Source: Ligustrum vulgare
Taxonomy: Eukaryota; Streptophyta; Magnoliopsida; Lamiales; Oleaceae
Length of the DNA: 64,000 bases
Direction: 5' to 3'
Assembly (NCBI GenBank): GCA_963555705.1
Contig: OY743184.1
Location: 23,224,859-23,288,858 of the forward strand
Position numbers and translations under genes: made by a program. Of the stretch, positions 45,990-58,203 are shown piece by piece. Below the pieces are notes generated by a model. That model saw nothing but the letters and a program-made list of their open reading frames with translations. It had not been told where the DNA came from and searched no databases. How positions within the stretch are numbered: position 1 is the stretch's first letter; each line of letters begins with the position of its first letter.

Positions 45990-48900
45990 TGAAAATTTTT
46001 ATACTAGTTGGGAAAGATTCAAAGATTTGTTGTTATCTTGTCTCCATCATGGTTATGAGAAATGGATGTTAACGAAATTTCTTTATGAATGGCTCAGACC
46101 AGAAATGAGGCAATTTGTGCAAACCATGAGTAATGGTGACTTCTTTTCGAAAGACCCGAATGAAGTTTTTACATTTTTTGATGATTTAGCTGAAAATGCT
46201 CAATCTTGGGATAACATTGATGAGTTTGATAGGAGTGTTACAATAAAAACTGAATTTCCAAAAATTGCATCTGGAAATGGAATTCATTCACTTAGAGCAG
46301 ATGATGACATAAATGCCCGATTGGCTGTCATCACTCGAAAACTTGAAAACTTGGAAACTCAAAAAGTGAATGAAGTCAATTCCTCTTCCACTATTTTAGA
46401 AAAATGTTCAATTTGTGATGATGCACAGCATTTAACCTTTGATTGTCCTGCACTTCCCCAACTAAAAGAGATGTATTTTGATCAATCTGTTGCTGTTAAT
46501 ATGATTTCCAAACCTTATTCTAATCCATATTCGAGTACTTATAATCCAGGTTGGAGAAATCATCCAAATTTCAGTTGGAGGAATGATCAAGGAGGAAGCA
46601 ATAATGTTGGCAACAATGCTGGACCTTCACAACCAACACCATATATGCCACCGCAGAAGAGAAGTCTGGAAGACCAAATCCAACAATTCATGCAAAGCCA
46701 AGCTGCCATCAACAATCAAAACTCTCAGGCCATTAATGACATCCGATCTCAGCTGACAAAGCTGACTACTCAGGCAAGTGCATCAGAAAAAGGTAAGTTT
46801 CCAGCTCAACCAATGCCTAATCCTCAAACTCAATACAATGGGGACGACGAGTCCAATCTAAGACATGTGAAAGCAGTAACTACCTTGAGAAGTGGTAAGC
46901 AAATCCAAGTTCCTGAACCTAAAGAGAACTTGGTGGGTAAGCAAGTTGAACCTCCTGTTGATAATATTGTATTAAAATCTCTATCTGATGTTCAGGAACC
47001 ACCTAGGCCAATAATAGGTGCACCCCCTGCCCCTTTTCCTCAAAGATTACAACCTGGTAATAAGACCAAAAATAAAACAGAAATTCATGAGATTTTTAAG
47101 CAAGTTAGGGTAAATATTCCTCTGTTAGATGCAATTCAACAAGTCCCTGCCTATGCTAAATTTCTTAAGGATTTATGTACAGTGAAAAGGAAGCTAGTTG
47201 TTAAGAACAAAGCATTTTTAACTGAACGAGTGAGTTCTATCATACAGTGCCAAACCCCTCAAAAATTTAAAGATCTTGGTTCTCCAACCATTGCTTGTAT
47301 GATAGGAACCACTCGTATTGGTCATGCTTTGCTAGATTTAGGTTCAAGTGTAAATCTTTTACCCTTTAGTGTATACACACAACTTGGTCTAGGTGAACTT
47401 AAACCCACCACCATGATTTTACAATTGGCAGATAGATCTGTTAAGATGCCTAGAGGGATAATTGAGGATTTTTTGGTTCAAGTCGATAAATTATATTACC
47501 CAGTTGATTTTGTTGTTATTGATGTTCAAAGTACACCTAAAACTTCTCCTCAAATCCCTGTTATTCTTGGTAGACCATTTCTTGCAACGTCAAATGCTTT
47601 GATAAATTGTAGGAGTGGTATTTTAAAGTTGACTTTCGGTAATATGTCTTTGGAACTGAACATTTTCAATTCTTGTAGACAACTAAAAGATTTTGATGAA
47701 GTGCAGGAAGTTAATATGCTGGAAGAGCTGCTAGTTGTGTTAGAAGATCCTAATGAGCAACTTGAGCAGAATCTCGAATTAGACAGCATTCAGGACTCTT
47801 CAAAAAGTATAACAACAGCAGTTGTAAGAGCTTGGCAGCCAAACATTGAGCCTCTAAATGTCAGCCAGACACCAATGCAAACATCAGCAGAGAAGATGCC
47901 AACTCTAGAGCTTAAACCTCTTCCATCGGAACTAAAGTATGCATTCTTGGGACCTAATGAATCATACCCTGTGGTAATCTCTTCTACTCTTACTTGTGAT
48001 CAGGAAAATATGTTGTTGAAAGTGTTGAATGATCATAGATCTGTAATAGGTTGGACTATAGCTGATATTAAGGGAATTAGTCCTTTAGTGTGCACTCATA
48101 GAATTTTTCTAGAAGAAAATGCTAATCCTTCAAGGGATTCTCAAAGAAGGCTAAACCCTAACATGAAAGAGGTTGTTAAAAATGAAGTTTTAAAATTACT
48201 TGATGCAGGTGTCATTTATCCTATTGCAGACAGCAAGTGGGTAAGTCATACTCAAGTAGTTCCTAAGAAAACTGGGGTTACCGTTGTTGAAAATGAACAA
48301 GGAGAAATGATAACTAAAAGAGTACCCACTAGTTGGAGAATGTGCATAGATTATAGAAAATTGAATTCCGTGACCAGAAAAGACCACTTTCCCTTACCAT
48401 TTTTAGATCAAGTGCTAGAAAGAGTTGCTGGACATTCATTCTATTGTTTCTTGGATGGTTTTTCAGGCTATCATCAAATTGAAATAGCATTAGAAGACCA
48501 AGAAAAAACTACTTTTACTTGCCCTTTTGGGACTTTTGCTTTTAAAAGAATGCCTCTTGGTCTTTGTAATGCCCCAGCAACCTTTCAAAGATGCATGCTT
48601 AGCATATTCAGTGACATGATAGTAAACTTTTTGGAAGTATTTATGGATGATTTCTCTGTGTATGGTGATTCATTTGATGATTGCCTAACAAATTTGAAAG
48701 TTGTTTTATGCAGGTGTGAAGATAAGCAACTTCTCCTTAATTGGGAGAAATGTCATTTCATGGTAACAAGAGGAATTGTTTTAGGTCATATAATTTCTTC
48801 TAAAGGCATGGAAGTAGATAAGGCAAAAGTAGATTCAGTTTCTAGGTTGCCTATTCCTTCAAGTGTAAAAGACGTTCGATCATTTTTATGCCATGCATGT

Positions 48901-49881
48901 TTTTATAGGAGGTTCATAAAAGATTTTAGTATCATAGCTAAACCTTTGACTACACTTTTGATGCATGATACAAAATTTGTTTGGACTAATGAATGCACTG
49001 CAGCTTTTGAACATTTAAAAAAGGCACTCACCACTGCACCCATAGTTAGATCACCTGATTGGTCTCTACCTTTTGAATTAATGTGTGATGCAAGTGACAT
49101 AGCTGTAGGGGCAGTACTTGGCCAGAGGAAAGGTAAGGAACCTTATGTAATCTATTATGCTAGCAGAACTTTGAATCAAGCTCAATTAAATTACACAACT
49201 ACTGAAAAAGAGCTGCTAGTTATAGTTTTTGCATTGGAAAAATTTCGAACTTACCTTATTGGAACCCCTGTTACCATCTTTACTGATCACTCTGCTCTTA
49301 AATATTTGTTCACAAAGAAAGATGCTAAACCTAGACTCATTCGATGGATTTTGTTATTGCAGGAATTTGACATCACAATTAAGGATAAAAAAGGGGTGAA
49401 AAATGTTGTCGCTGATCATTTATCCAGATTAAATTCTGAAAATTCAAAAGTTTCTCACCCTTTAAATGATTCATTTCCCGATGAACAGTTATTTAGCTTG
49501 AATATTGTTCCATGGTTTGCTGACTTGGTTAATTATCTGGTTACAGGTCATATGCCTTCAAATTGGAGAGTCCAAGACAAAATGAGGATGAAAGCTATTG
49601 CAAGGAACTTCTTCTACGATGATCCATACTTATTCAAATATTGTGCTGATCAAATTATCCGAAGATGTGTTCCTGATGATGAGGTACAACAAATTCTTAC
49701 TTTCTGTCATTCTCATGCTTGCGGAGGCCATTTCTCTTCGCAGAAAACAGCTTCTAAGGTACTTCAATGTGGTTTTTATTGCCCTAGTTTGTTTAAGGAT
49801 GCTCATACATTTTGTAAAAATTGTGAAGCATGTCAAAAACTTGGTAGTCTCAGCCAATGGCATTCCAATCCTTGTTCTTGA
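45967..49881 (+). CDS. Athila gag C-terminus, protease, RT, RNase H and integrase start
   Basis: This 1304-residue frame opens with gag ([17 protein letters not shown]) and the zinc-knuckle-like [14 protein letters not shown]. The protease follows ([20 protein letters not shown] instead of DSG is usual for Athila). The RT has [20 protein letters not shown] and the active site [10 protein letters not shown]. The RNase H has [15 protein letters not shown] and TDHSALKYL. The integrase zinc domain has CGGHF...CKNCEACQ. The order RT-RH-INT defines Ty3/gypsy. The frame is lost at about 49870 and continues in the next one. Confidence 0.93.
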   Translation: MNFSQKNNENFYTSWERFKDLLLSCLHHGYEKWMLTKFLYEWLRPEMRQFVQTMSNGDFFSKDPNEVFTFFDDLAENAQSWDNIDEFDRSVTIKTEFPKIASGNGIHSLRADDDINARLAVITRKLENLETQKVNEVNSSSTILEKCSICDDAQHLTFDCPALPQLKEMYFDQSVAVNMISKPYSNPYSSTYNPGWRNHPNFSWRNDQGGSNNVGNNAGPSQPTPYMPPQKRSLEDQIQQFMQSQAAINNQNSQAINDIRSQLTKLTTQASASEKGKFPAQPMPNPQTQYNGDDESNLRHVKAVTTLRSGKQIQVPEPKENLVGKQVEPPVDNIVLKSLSDVQEPPRPIIGAPPAPFPQRLQPGNKTKNKTEIHEIFKQVRVNIPLLDAIQQVPAYAKFLKDLCTVKRKLVVKNKAFLTERVSSIIQCQTPQKFKDLGSPTIACMIGTTRIGHALLDLGSSVNLLPFSVYTQLGLGELKPTTMILQLADRSVKMPRGIIEDFLVQVDKLYYPVDFVVIDVQSTPKTSPQIPVILGRPFLATSNALINCRSGILKLTFGNMSLELNIFNSCRQLKDFDEVQEVNMLEELLVVLEDPNEQLEQNLELDSIQDSSKSITTAVVRAWQPNIEPLNVSQTPMQTSAEKMPTLELKPLPSELKYAFLGPNESYPVVISSTLTCDQENMLLKVLNDHRSVIGWTIADIKGISPLVCTHRIFLEENANPSRDSQRRLNPNMKEVVKNEVLKLLDAGVIYPIADSKWVSHTQVVPKKTGVTVVENEQGEMITKRVPTSWRMCIDYRKLNSVTRKDHFPLPFLDQVLERVAGHSFYCFLDGFSGYHQIEIALEDQEKTTFTCPFGTFAFKRMPLGLCNAPATFQRCMLSIFSDMIVNFLEVFMDDFSVYGDSFDDCLTNLKVVLCRCEDKQLLLNWEKCHFMVTRGIVLGHIISSKGMEVDKAKVDSVSRLPIPSSVKDVRSFLCHACFYRRFIKDFSIIAKPLTTLLMHDTKFVWTNECTAAFEHLKKALTTAPIVRSPDWSLPFELMCDASDIAVGAVLGQRKGKEPYVIYYASRTLNQAQLNYTTTEKELLVIVFALEKFRTYLIGTPVTIFTDHSALKYLFTKKDAKPRLIRWILLLQEFDITIKDKKGVKNVVADHLSRLNSENSKVSHPLNDSFPDEQLFSLNIVPWFADLVNYLVTGHMPSNWRVQDKMRMKAIARNFFYDDPYLFKYCADQIIRRCVPDDEVQQILTFCHSHACGGHFSSQKTASKVLQCGFYCPSLFKDAHTFCKNCEACQKLGSLSQWHSNPCS

Positions 49882-50791
49882 AATTTTTGATTGTTGGGGA
49901 TTAGATTTTATGGGTCATTTTCCCCCTTCTTTTGGATATCTTTATATATTGGTAGTTGTTGATTATGTTTCAAAATGGGTAGAGGCTATTCCATGTAGAA
50001 CAAATGACCATAAAGTTGTGCTTAAATTTTTGAAAGAACATATTTTTTCTAGGTTCGGTATGCCTAAGGCCATAATTAGCGATGGAGGAACACATTTTTG
50101 TAATAAACCCTTTGAAACTCTGTTAAAGAAATATGGCATTAGGCATAAAGTTTCCACTCCCTATCACCCTCAAACTAATGGTCAAACTGAGCTAGCCAAC
50201 CGGGAAATTAAAGGCATTTTGACAAAAACAGTGAATCCAAATAGAAATGACTGGGCTATAAAATTGGATGATACTTTATGGGCCTACAGGACTGCTTTTA
50301 AAATTGTTCTTGGAATGTCTCCTTATAGAATTGTATTTGGAAAACCTTGTCACTTATCGGTTGAAATCGAACATAAAGCTTATTGGGCAATCAAAACACT
50401 CAACTTTGACTTAGATCAAGCTGGTGAATTTAGGAAATTGAAATTGAATGAGTTAGATGAATTGCGTTTGGAGGCATATGAGAATGCAAAAATTTCAAAA
50501 GAGAAAATGAAAGTTTTTCACGATAAGAAAATTTTTAGAAAATCATTTTTTCCTTCTCAAAAAGTATTGCTATATGACTCTAAGCTTCATCTGTTTCCTG
50601 GTAAGTTGAGAACTAAATGGATTGGTCCTTACATTGTGCAAACTGTTTATCCCTATGGAGCGGTTGAAATCTTGGATCCAAAAACTGGTACTGTTTTTAA
50701 AGTTAATGGACAACGTCTAAAATCATTTTTGGATAATTTTTCTGCTGAAATTAATGAACTACCTCTGCTGGACCCTGATTCCAGCGACTGA
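49860..50791 (+). pseudogene. Athila integrase core and C-terminal part after a frameshift
   Basis: The frame opened further upstream (49598) becomes meaningful at about 49870. It carries the integrase catalytic residues in [19 protein letters not shown] and [17 protein letters not shown], followed by WAYRTAFK and the C-terminal [16 protein letters not shown]. The D-D-E residues are intact. It ends at TGA (50789-50791). Confidence 0.9.
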
Positions 50792-52475
50792 TTTTCTTGA
50801 AACTAACTTTTATTATTATGTATATATTTTCTTTTCTTTTTGCAGATTTTATTCTTTTCTTCATTTTTTTAGTTTTTCATTCTTGAATAATTGCTCATGT
50901 GCTTAAGCCTCCTCTCTGGTACACTCTTCTCCTTTATCTTTATTTAATTTTGAGTCATGTCTATGAATCACTGTTCAACATTTTTCTTCTCTTTGAGTCA
51001 TTGAGGACAATGTCTGATTTTAGTTGGGGGGAGAGTGACTCAAATGTACTTGTTTTGCATTAATTCTTCTGTGATAGTTGAGCATTAAAAATTGAGTACA
51101 TCTTGAGTCTTGAATTATATCTTTGTTATTCTGTAAAGACCTCCCTCCTAAAAAAAAATTTCATGCACGAATTTAAGCATTTTGGTAAGATGGATAGTCA
51201 GCACATACAACTAGAGCTCTCTCAAGTTTAAGCAATTTTATTTGTTCATCATGAGAGTTAAGTGATTGGTGGTTTTCTTATATTGCCCTCGTTTGATATT
51301 GCTACTTCCATTGGGCATCATTACACGGATTGTGGATTGTTGGTGGTTTATACTTAAGAAACGATGAAGGTCAATGTCAAATAAAAATTTTGATCCTTTG
51401 AAGCTAACCTTATAATCTTCTCTTCCCATCAAAAATCCTTTCATATCCACAAAATTCCTTCATAGCCACAAATCCCTTTCATCTATTTCACATTAAAGAC
51501 CACATTGCATCCAAACATTGCTTCCATAAATACATAACCTTGTTTCTACTTTCAAGTATAAGTGAGGATGATTATTTTTGCTCCATAATTGAAGAAAAAT
51601 GTTCAGTGCACACAAAGAAAGAAAAGTGGAGTTAGAAAGTATTTGACAGTCATTGAGACTAGAGGAGAATGTTGAAGAATTATTTGAGAGGATTCCCAAA
51701 AAAAAAAAAAAAAAAAATAGAAAGAAAAAAAGGGGAGACGTATTGAAGCGAAAGTAAAGGATGTGAAGAAGAAAGTAAGCTTGAAGTGTGATTAAAAGTG
51801 AAAATTATTATCCTTGCTTATATTTTGAAAGTCCTCGATTTCTACCCACTTCTTTTATCTCCTTATCCTATAAAGAAAAAAATGCTACCATTGCGTCATA
51901 TACTTCCATTGGAATTTATTATTCTACTATTATCATTGGAACATGTAAACCTTTTCTTCCACCACTCCTTATTAGTTCCCTTGATAACACCATCGTTACC
52001 TTTACGTTGACATTGAAATTTTGATCTTAAGTTGGCTTGTGGTAAGAATGGTTGAGTCCCAATGGTTGTGAGCTTTTCATGAGGTCAATATTTGCATTGC
52101 TGTCATCCACATATATATGGCCTTTATTGAATACTTGAGTGATCAATTTTCAAACTCCATGAGTGACCTCCTAACCAGTTCAGAAACAAAATACACATAC
52201 CCGTGAGTATATGGAGTTTATACTTGGCTTGAGTGAATACTCGACACTGTATGTGTTGGGATTAGTGGTTTGATGGATCGGCTTAAAACACACACACACA
52301 AAATTTTGGGAATGTTTTTATGGATTAATTTGGATATAATGCTTGATCTCTCGATTTTGCGAAGTTGATGTGCTCAACTCATTATTGACTTTACAATTGA
52401 AGTTTTTCATTGAGCTAGTCATGTTTTTAATTCGCTTGAATTGCTAGAGACTAGCAAACAGCTAGTTGGGGAGTG
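50792..52475 (+). other. Athila 3' non-coding region and polypurine tract
   Basis: Athila elements can carry an env-like ORF here, but this copy shows none. ATTGAGGACAATGTCTGATT and TTGGGGGGAGAG near 51000 are typical of post-pol sequence in this lineage. TTGGGGAGTG at 52466-52475 directly precedes the 3' LTR and is the polypurine tract. Confidence 0.75.
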
Positions 52476-54345
52476 TGATTATTGTCCAATTTTACGTATT
52501 CTAGATAGGTAAATAAATGAAAAATACAATTTTGGGATATAAATTTTGTAATTTAGAGTAAAACTTATAAAAGATTTAATTTTAATTCTTAAACTCTAAA
52601 TTGATTTTATTTGCTAATAATTTCATTTATTTAATTGCAGGTACATTTTGGACAAATTTTAACTCAAAAACCCCTGGCTTGATTAACCTGAAAAAGCCCA
52701 AAAGGAATAAATCCACACTCAAAAGCCGCTCCAGCCCATATGCATTCAACAGCCCAAAAATAAATTCCCAACCTAGACTCTCTCACACGAAGAAAAACCT
52801 ACAGCTGTCTTCTTTCTTTTTCACTACACACGCCAGACTTCTCTCTCTGAGCCTCACGATTTTCTCTCCTTCTATGCCTCTGTCTTCTCTTCCTCTCGAA
52901 CTCCCTCTCCACCTTCAAGACCCAGCAGCCGCAAGTAACCCATCTCCTTCACGAACTTCATTCGGCCTCTACCTCCATCAATAACCTTCAACTACAACAT
53001 ACCCATCCTTTGTCTTCCCTTTTCATTATACAACAATCCTCTACTGGCTCCCTCTCTCACACTTCCAGCCGCAGCCACTTTCTGCCTCGTCTCTCACTTC
53101 TCTCTCTTGGCCAGCAACCATCTCTCTTATCTTCCCTTGAACCGCACAACAACAACCAACAGCAAACCAGTCGCAGCTAACCATCTCAAACCTCTCATCC
53201 TCTGTCTGTCTTCTCCTTCTTCCAACAGCCCTCAGCCATCCTCTTCCACCAGACCCGACTCCACCAGTAGAACAACCAACCAGCCTCCCTCACCAACAGC
53301 ACTTATTCTCGGTCTGAAGAACAAACAACAGTAGCTGTATTCTCTGTCTTCTCTCCTCATTCAAGCAGGTAACTCAGCCGAGTTCTGAGGGGGATTTACA
53401 CATACACGGCATTAGAGGCTGGTGGGATTTTATTCTTGAGGGAGACACATATATACACAACACGGTGGAGACATTATACATTGGTCGGCTGGAGTAAATT
53501 CTTGGAGAAGTGGATAAAAGTCGACTGATTTTGGAGGAATTAAAAGGGTTGGCTGGATTAAATAAATTAAAGGTTTATAAGGCTTATACATTACTGGGAA
53601 TTGGACTTCGTGCAACTCACCTCCACTTATAGCTGCTCCTTCCCTCGTCTCGGGAGATTGGTTCCAGTTATATTCATAGTTTTGCTTAGAATTTTAGTTG
53701 TTTCAATTATTTTCTTTAGTGAATTCAGATTATTTATCTTTGGTTGGTTTTGAGATATATTTTGATTATTGAATATTTATTTCCAAGCTTGAATTACATC
53801 CCTAGTAATGGCTATCGTTTGTTTGATTTTTGTTTCGTTTAATTCAATTATGTTCGGCTAAATTATATTTGAGAGGAGTTATTCTTAGCTTCAAGTGATG
53901 AATGTTAATTTTCTATAGATGAATTCTTGTTATTGATAAGGGTTTACAAAGTGTTTTAAATTTTCAGATTATTTTACTTGGATTAATGTCGCTGATGTGG
54001 TATGTATTGAATATGCACACAACATGCTCAACAGAATGTTGTAGAATAAATTGATTAATTTTCTTACTAATATGTTTAAATTTTATCGATATCAAGAAAT
54101 TCACATCAATCTTATTTGAGAAACCCCATTTATAGCGAAAGAATAACTCCACTCAAATTTCTCTTTCATTGCAATTTAATTATATCCTCTTTTTATCATT
54201 TAAGTAATCTTGAAATTATAATTTAAAACTTGAATTTAGAAAATATTATTATACCAATAAAATCCCTAGGAAGAATGACCCTGGATTATTGATAGGCTTT
54301 AACTTGACCCCTTTATACTTGGAGGGTAGATTTAACATCGAGTCA
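52476..54345 (+). repeat. Athila 3' LTR
   Basis: This 1870-bp LTR is collinear with the 5' LTR from TGATTATTGTCC to CATCGAGTCA. It is followed by element T sequence (AACCTTTCAAATTGG). Confidence 0.93.
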
Positions 54346-55763
54346 AACCTTTCAAATTGGTTTTCGAGAATAATGATTTTGCGGAAAAATAACTAAAAAT
54401 TCAATTTCATTTGAATTCAACGATAAATAATTCAAACGTTTTTCTTTTAGAAAAAAATTTAACTTCTACAATAATAAGAATTTCGAAATGTTTAAATCAA
54501 TTATCTCAATACATATATTTCTAATTCTTCAATAGCCACCATCGCGCACTCCGTCGCCAACTCCAAAATCTGAAAATTTGTAAGTTTAAAAATAGGGATG
54601 AGCATTTCATAGAAATACTCAGTAGGTTCAGCGCAAGATTAAATAAACTATATCATAAATAACACGCATAATCATGCAATTTAAGTCATAAACTCTCATA
54701 ACATCATGCTTAAAAAAGGAAGTAATAGTCATGCCCAAAGGCAAGTAGTATCATGTCCGAAGACAAGTAAATTGTCGTGCTCGGAGGCAAGTAAACATCA
54801 TGTCCGAAGACAAGTAATCTCATGCTCGAAAGCAAGTAACATCATGTCTGAAGACAAGTAATTCTCATAAATCACATAATAACATGTAGGAATTTACAAT
54901 AATAATTTACTTAATATTGTGCAATTTAAAGAAAAAGTTTTTGAAGTATGAACCTGCCTTGAAAGTATTCTCGAGTTTGTTGAGCGAAAAAGATGTCAAT
55001 ATTCTAAACGTCCAAACGTCTCGTCTAGCCAATATATAAAATAATTCTTCAACTAATATTTTTGGAATTCAAATGTTTTAAAATGAAAGAGTTTTTTTTA
55101 AAAGAAGAATAAATGTTTAGGGTTTAAATTGAAAATTAAACATAGTTGGGATTTGAAAATAGTTGGGACCAAAATGGATGATTTTGAAAACTATTGGACC
55201 GAATCATATGTTTTAAATATCTTGGGGACTAATTAATTTATTTTAAAAGAGCAGGGCTAAATCAAAATATTTTAAAATAAAGGGATTGAAATAAATACTT
55301 TCAAAACTAAAGAGACTGACATAAAATATTTGCAAAGATTTGGACTAAAATACCAAATTTTAGAAAGCTAGGGGCTGATGGAATAATTTTGTAAAATCAA
55401 CTTTAATAAAATCAAATCCTCATCTATCTATACATTCAAAACGAGAGAGAGAGAGAGAGAGAGAGAGGCGACGGGGAAGGGGGCGCCGGTGCCATTTGCC
55501 GGCGATCGCTTGCGATGACATCGCCATCGAGGAGTGGCGATGACGGTGGTGTAAGGGGCAGAGGCGGGGCAATTTCTTGGGCAAAAATCGAGGTTGTTGG
55601 GTTGCTATTTGGGAGCTTTCCGGCGATGAATCCGACAACGAAGTCCGGTGGTCCAAGGTAAGCACAATGGGTTTCTTGGTTTGTTTGGAGTTTAATTGAT
55701 TGGGGATTGAATTTTGGCAATGGCGATTTTGGGTGTGGTTCAGTGGTGGAGGCAGTGAATGGC
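54346..55763. other. Element T, left internal part
   Basis: Non-coding. It contains a tandem array of a 22-26-bp unit (ATGTCCGAAGACAAGTAA and variants, about six copies) at 54728-54870 and a GA microsatellite at 55440-55467. GC-rich sequence follows from 55470 to 55660. No gene was recognised. Confidence 0.55.
54728..54870. repeat. Short tandem array in element T
   Basis: About six copies of a 22-26-bp unit, alternating ATGTCCGAAGACAAGTAA and ATGCTCGAAAGCAAGTAA types. Confidence 0.85.
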
Positions 55764-55771
55764 ATCTCTTG

Positions 55772-56442
55772 TAGAGATGGCAAAAAAATCCGATCCGCCC
55801 CGTCGATCCGTCGACCCGATCCGATCCGATCCGAAAAAATCCCGATCCGTGGATCGACGGATCGAAATTTTTGTGATCCGCCCCGATCCGAAAATTCACG
55901 GAGCGGATTTGGATCGGGGCTGATCCGATCCGCCCCGATCCGCGATCCGAAATTTTTTTTTAATATAATTTTTTTATCATGTATAAAAATCTAATATTAT
56001 AAATTTTGTAGCAAACTTTAATTTTTGGGAATAACCTGCAATCTTTGCATTTTAAAGAAAACACATTTTTCATGTTCTTCATTTGAAGAAAGAATTACAA
56101 TAAGTGATGGTAAAAAAACTCGATCCGTTGAATCGGCGAATCGGCCTCTATACGTCTTGTTTCAATAAAATAAATAAAATTTAATAAAAAAATAAATTTT
56201 CTAAATTTTTTATAAAAGATTTAATTTAAAATATATTTAAAAAAATTAAAAAAATTAAAAAAAATAAAAAATAAATAATTTTTTTTTTTTTTGGCGGATC
56301 GGTGGACCGATCCGAACCCGATCCGCCCCGACCCGACCCGAAATTTGACGGATCGCGGGGCGGATTCGGATCGGGCAAAAAAATCTCGGGGCGGGGCGGA
56401 TCGGGGTCCGATCCGCCCCGATCCGCCCCGTTGCCATCTCTA
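55772..56442. mobile_element. hAT-type MITE, 671 bp, inside element T
   Basis: It is flanked by the perfect 8-bp duplication ATCTCTTG (55764-55771 and 56443-56450). The inverted ends are TAGAGATGGCAA, a known hAT-type terminus. Both arms are built from GATCCGCCCC-like words and the centre is AT-rich. Open frames rich in R, P, G and D across the arms are artefacts. Confidence 0.95.
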
Positions 56443-56450
56443 ATCTCTTG

Positions 56451-57227
56451 GAGGTTTAAGGTTTGGTTGGGCAATGCTTGTTGACTGTGGTTGGTGGTGA
56501 TGATCGATTGTGGTCGGCATTGGCTTGATTGTGGCTGTGACTTGGTGTTTAGAATTCGACATTGGTGGTGGTGATGTGTGGTTGCTCCAAATTAGGGTGG
56601 TGGGTTTGCATGAATGTTGCAGTGAAAATTGGTTCGATTTGAGATTGTGTGGTGACAAGAATTTGATCAATTTTTTTATTTAGAATTCAGATTGGAGGAA
56701 TTCTCCGGCGGATGATTGTGAAAACGTTTTCTGTTGTTTTGTTAGTGAATTGGATTGGGGCAATATATGGGTATATCATTGGTGTGGAATATATTGTAGT
56801 TGGAATAGAATTTTGAATATGGAAATGTTTGATATGATTGTGAAAATTTGGGATACAAGAAATCGAGTGCGAATAGAATACCTTTAAAAATAATTATTTA
56901 AAAGATAAGACTTGGATTAAAAATAAATTTGGATAATATTAAAATTGAACTTTCAAACTTTAGACTTAAAAATAATTTGTATTAATAATAATTTTGGAGC
57001 TTAAATAAATTTGGACCTGAACAATATTTAAAAGGGTAATTAGGCCAATTCGTATCTTTAAATTATAAATTTTCAAAATCAGGTATTTTATAAATTTTTT
57101 TATAAATCATGTGCCAAAACAGACGGTTTCTTATTCTCTTCTTTTTTCCTCATCTTCTCCAGATTGGGAAGAAATTTTCTATGATTTACTTGTTCAACAC
57201 TAGTCGTGAGGAGCAAGAAATCGCGAT
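56451..57227. other. Element T, middle non-coding part
   Basis: GGTTGTGG-rich sequence at 56460-56660 gives way to AT-rich DNA. No gene was seen before the RPS2 fragment. Confidence 0.5.
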
Positions 57228-58203
57228 GGCTTTAGCTCTGGATTCGGTGGTCGTGGTGGCCATTGACGTGGGTGTCGTGATTCCGAAGAGAAAGACTGGG
57301 TCTCAGTAACGAAGCTAGGCTGCTTGGTAAGGGACGGGAAAATCAAATCCACAGAGCAAATTTACCTCCACTTGCTCTCAGTTAAGGATTACCAAATCAT
57401 CGATATTCTAATTGGACCCATATTGAAAGATAAGGTGATGAAGCTCCTACTAGTTCAGAAGCAGATCTGGGTTGGTCAACAGATCCGGTTCAAGGCTTTT
57501 GTTGTTGTCGGACATGGCAATGGGCAGTAGAGATCGGCTTTAATTGCTCTAAAGAGGTTGCCACTGCCATACATGGCTTGATCATTTTGGCGAAGCTATG
57601 GTAATGGAAAATGTTCTTTGCTCTAGATATATAAGATGGGAAAAAATAACATTTGCAACCCTATTATGAGGATAATAAACAAGAAATAAGCAGCATTATC
57701 TTAAATCACGATGTCATGTAAAAATATGAATGAATGAAACTAATGAAAATGTCTTTCAATGCAGACCATAGTGATAATTAGTCACTTCAGTAGCAAGAAT
57801 TGTGATGGAGAGTATAATCAGATTAATGAGTAATCGGTTAATAATTTTTATATATAGTTTCCATAAATATTTTATAACTTAGAACGTATGACGGAATTTT
57901 CACTTGTTTAGAGTTGTGTTTTATTAGAAGTTTGCAGATAGCTTAGGCTCTAAAAATGAAAATGAAAATGAAGATGCAAAGGAAAATTCATGAACAAACC
58001 GAGGTAAAATGTGTATTAAATTCTACGATTACAAAATTTTGATTGTCGGTGAAAAGGGCATCTGATTAAGCAAGATTTTCTTGTGCATATTCCAGGTACA
58101 AAGACATTTGTAGATGAGAATCGTGGTCTAGTCACCCTGCAAATGTGGTTCAATCATTGTGTGAATGGTCGCCGCACCCTATGGAGCAGGAATTGTGGCT
58201 TGT
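57228..58203 (+). pseudogene. RPS2: 40S ribosomal protein S2 (uS5) gene fragment inside element T
   Basis: The first block (57228-57601) has an RGG-like start (GFSSGFGGRGGH) and [17 protein letters not shown]. It continues with [33 protein letters not shown] and, after a frameshift near 57528, CSKEVATAIHGLIILAKL. A second block (58138-58203) gives CGSIIV, a stop, then MVAAPYGAGIVA. These are collinear with plant RPS2. The blocks are separated by about 540 bp where about 26 residues are missing, so it may be a genomic copy with an intron rather than a processed copy. Stops and a frameshift make it a pseudogene. Confidence 0.82.

Larger units (their letters stand above)
43481..54345 (+). mobile_element. 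Full-length Ty3/gypsy retrotransposon, Athila type, inside element T
   Basis: This 10.9-kb element has LTRs of 1872 and 1870 bp (TG...CA), differing by a few percent by eye. The primer site TGGCGCCGTTGCCGGGGA is typical of Athila. The flanking 5-mers are ATCCT and AACCT, a target duplication with one mismatch. Gag-pol has two frameshifts, and the env-like region is non-coding, so it is not autonomous now. Confidence 0.93.

Noticed and set aside
54728..54870. Regularly spaced short repeats that could suggest a CRISPR array
   Set aside because: The units are adjacent with no spacers, vary in sequence, and lie in a plant transposon.
55420..56484. Proline, arginine and aspartate-rich open frames
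   Set aside because: They arise from a GA microsatellite and the GATCCGCCCC arms of a MITE.
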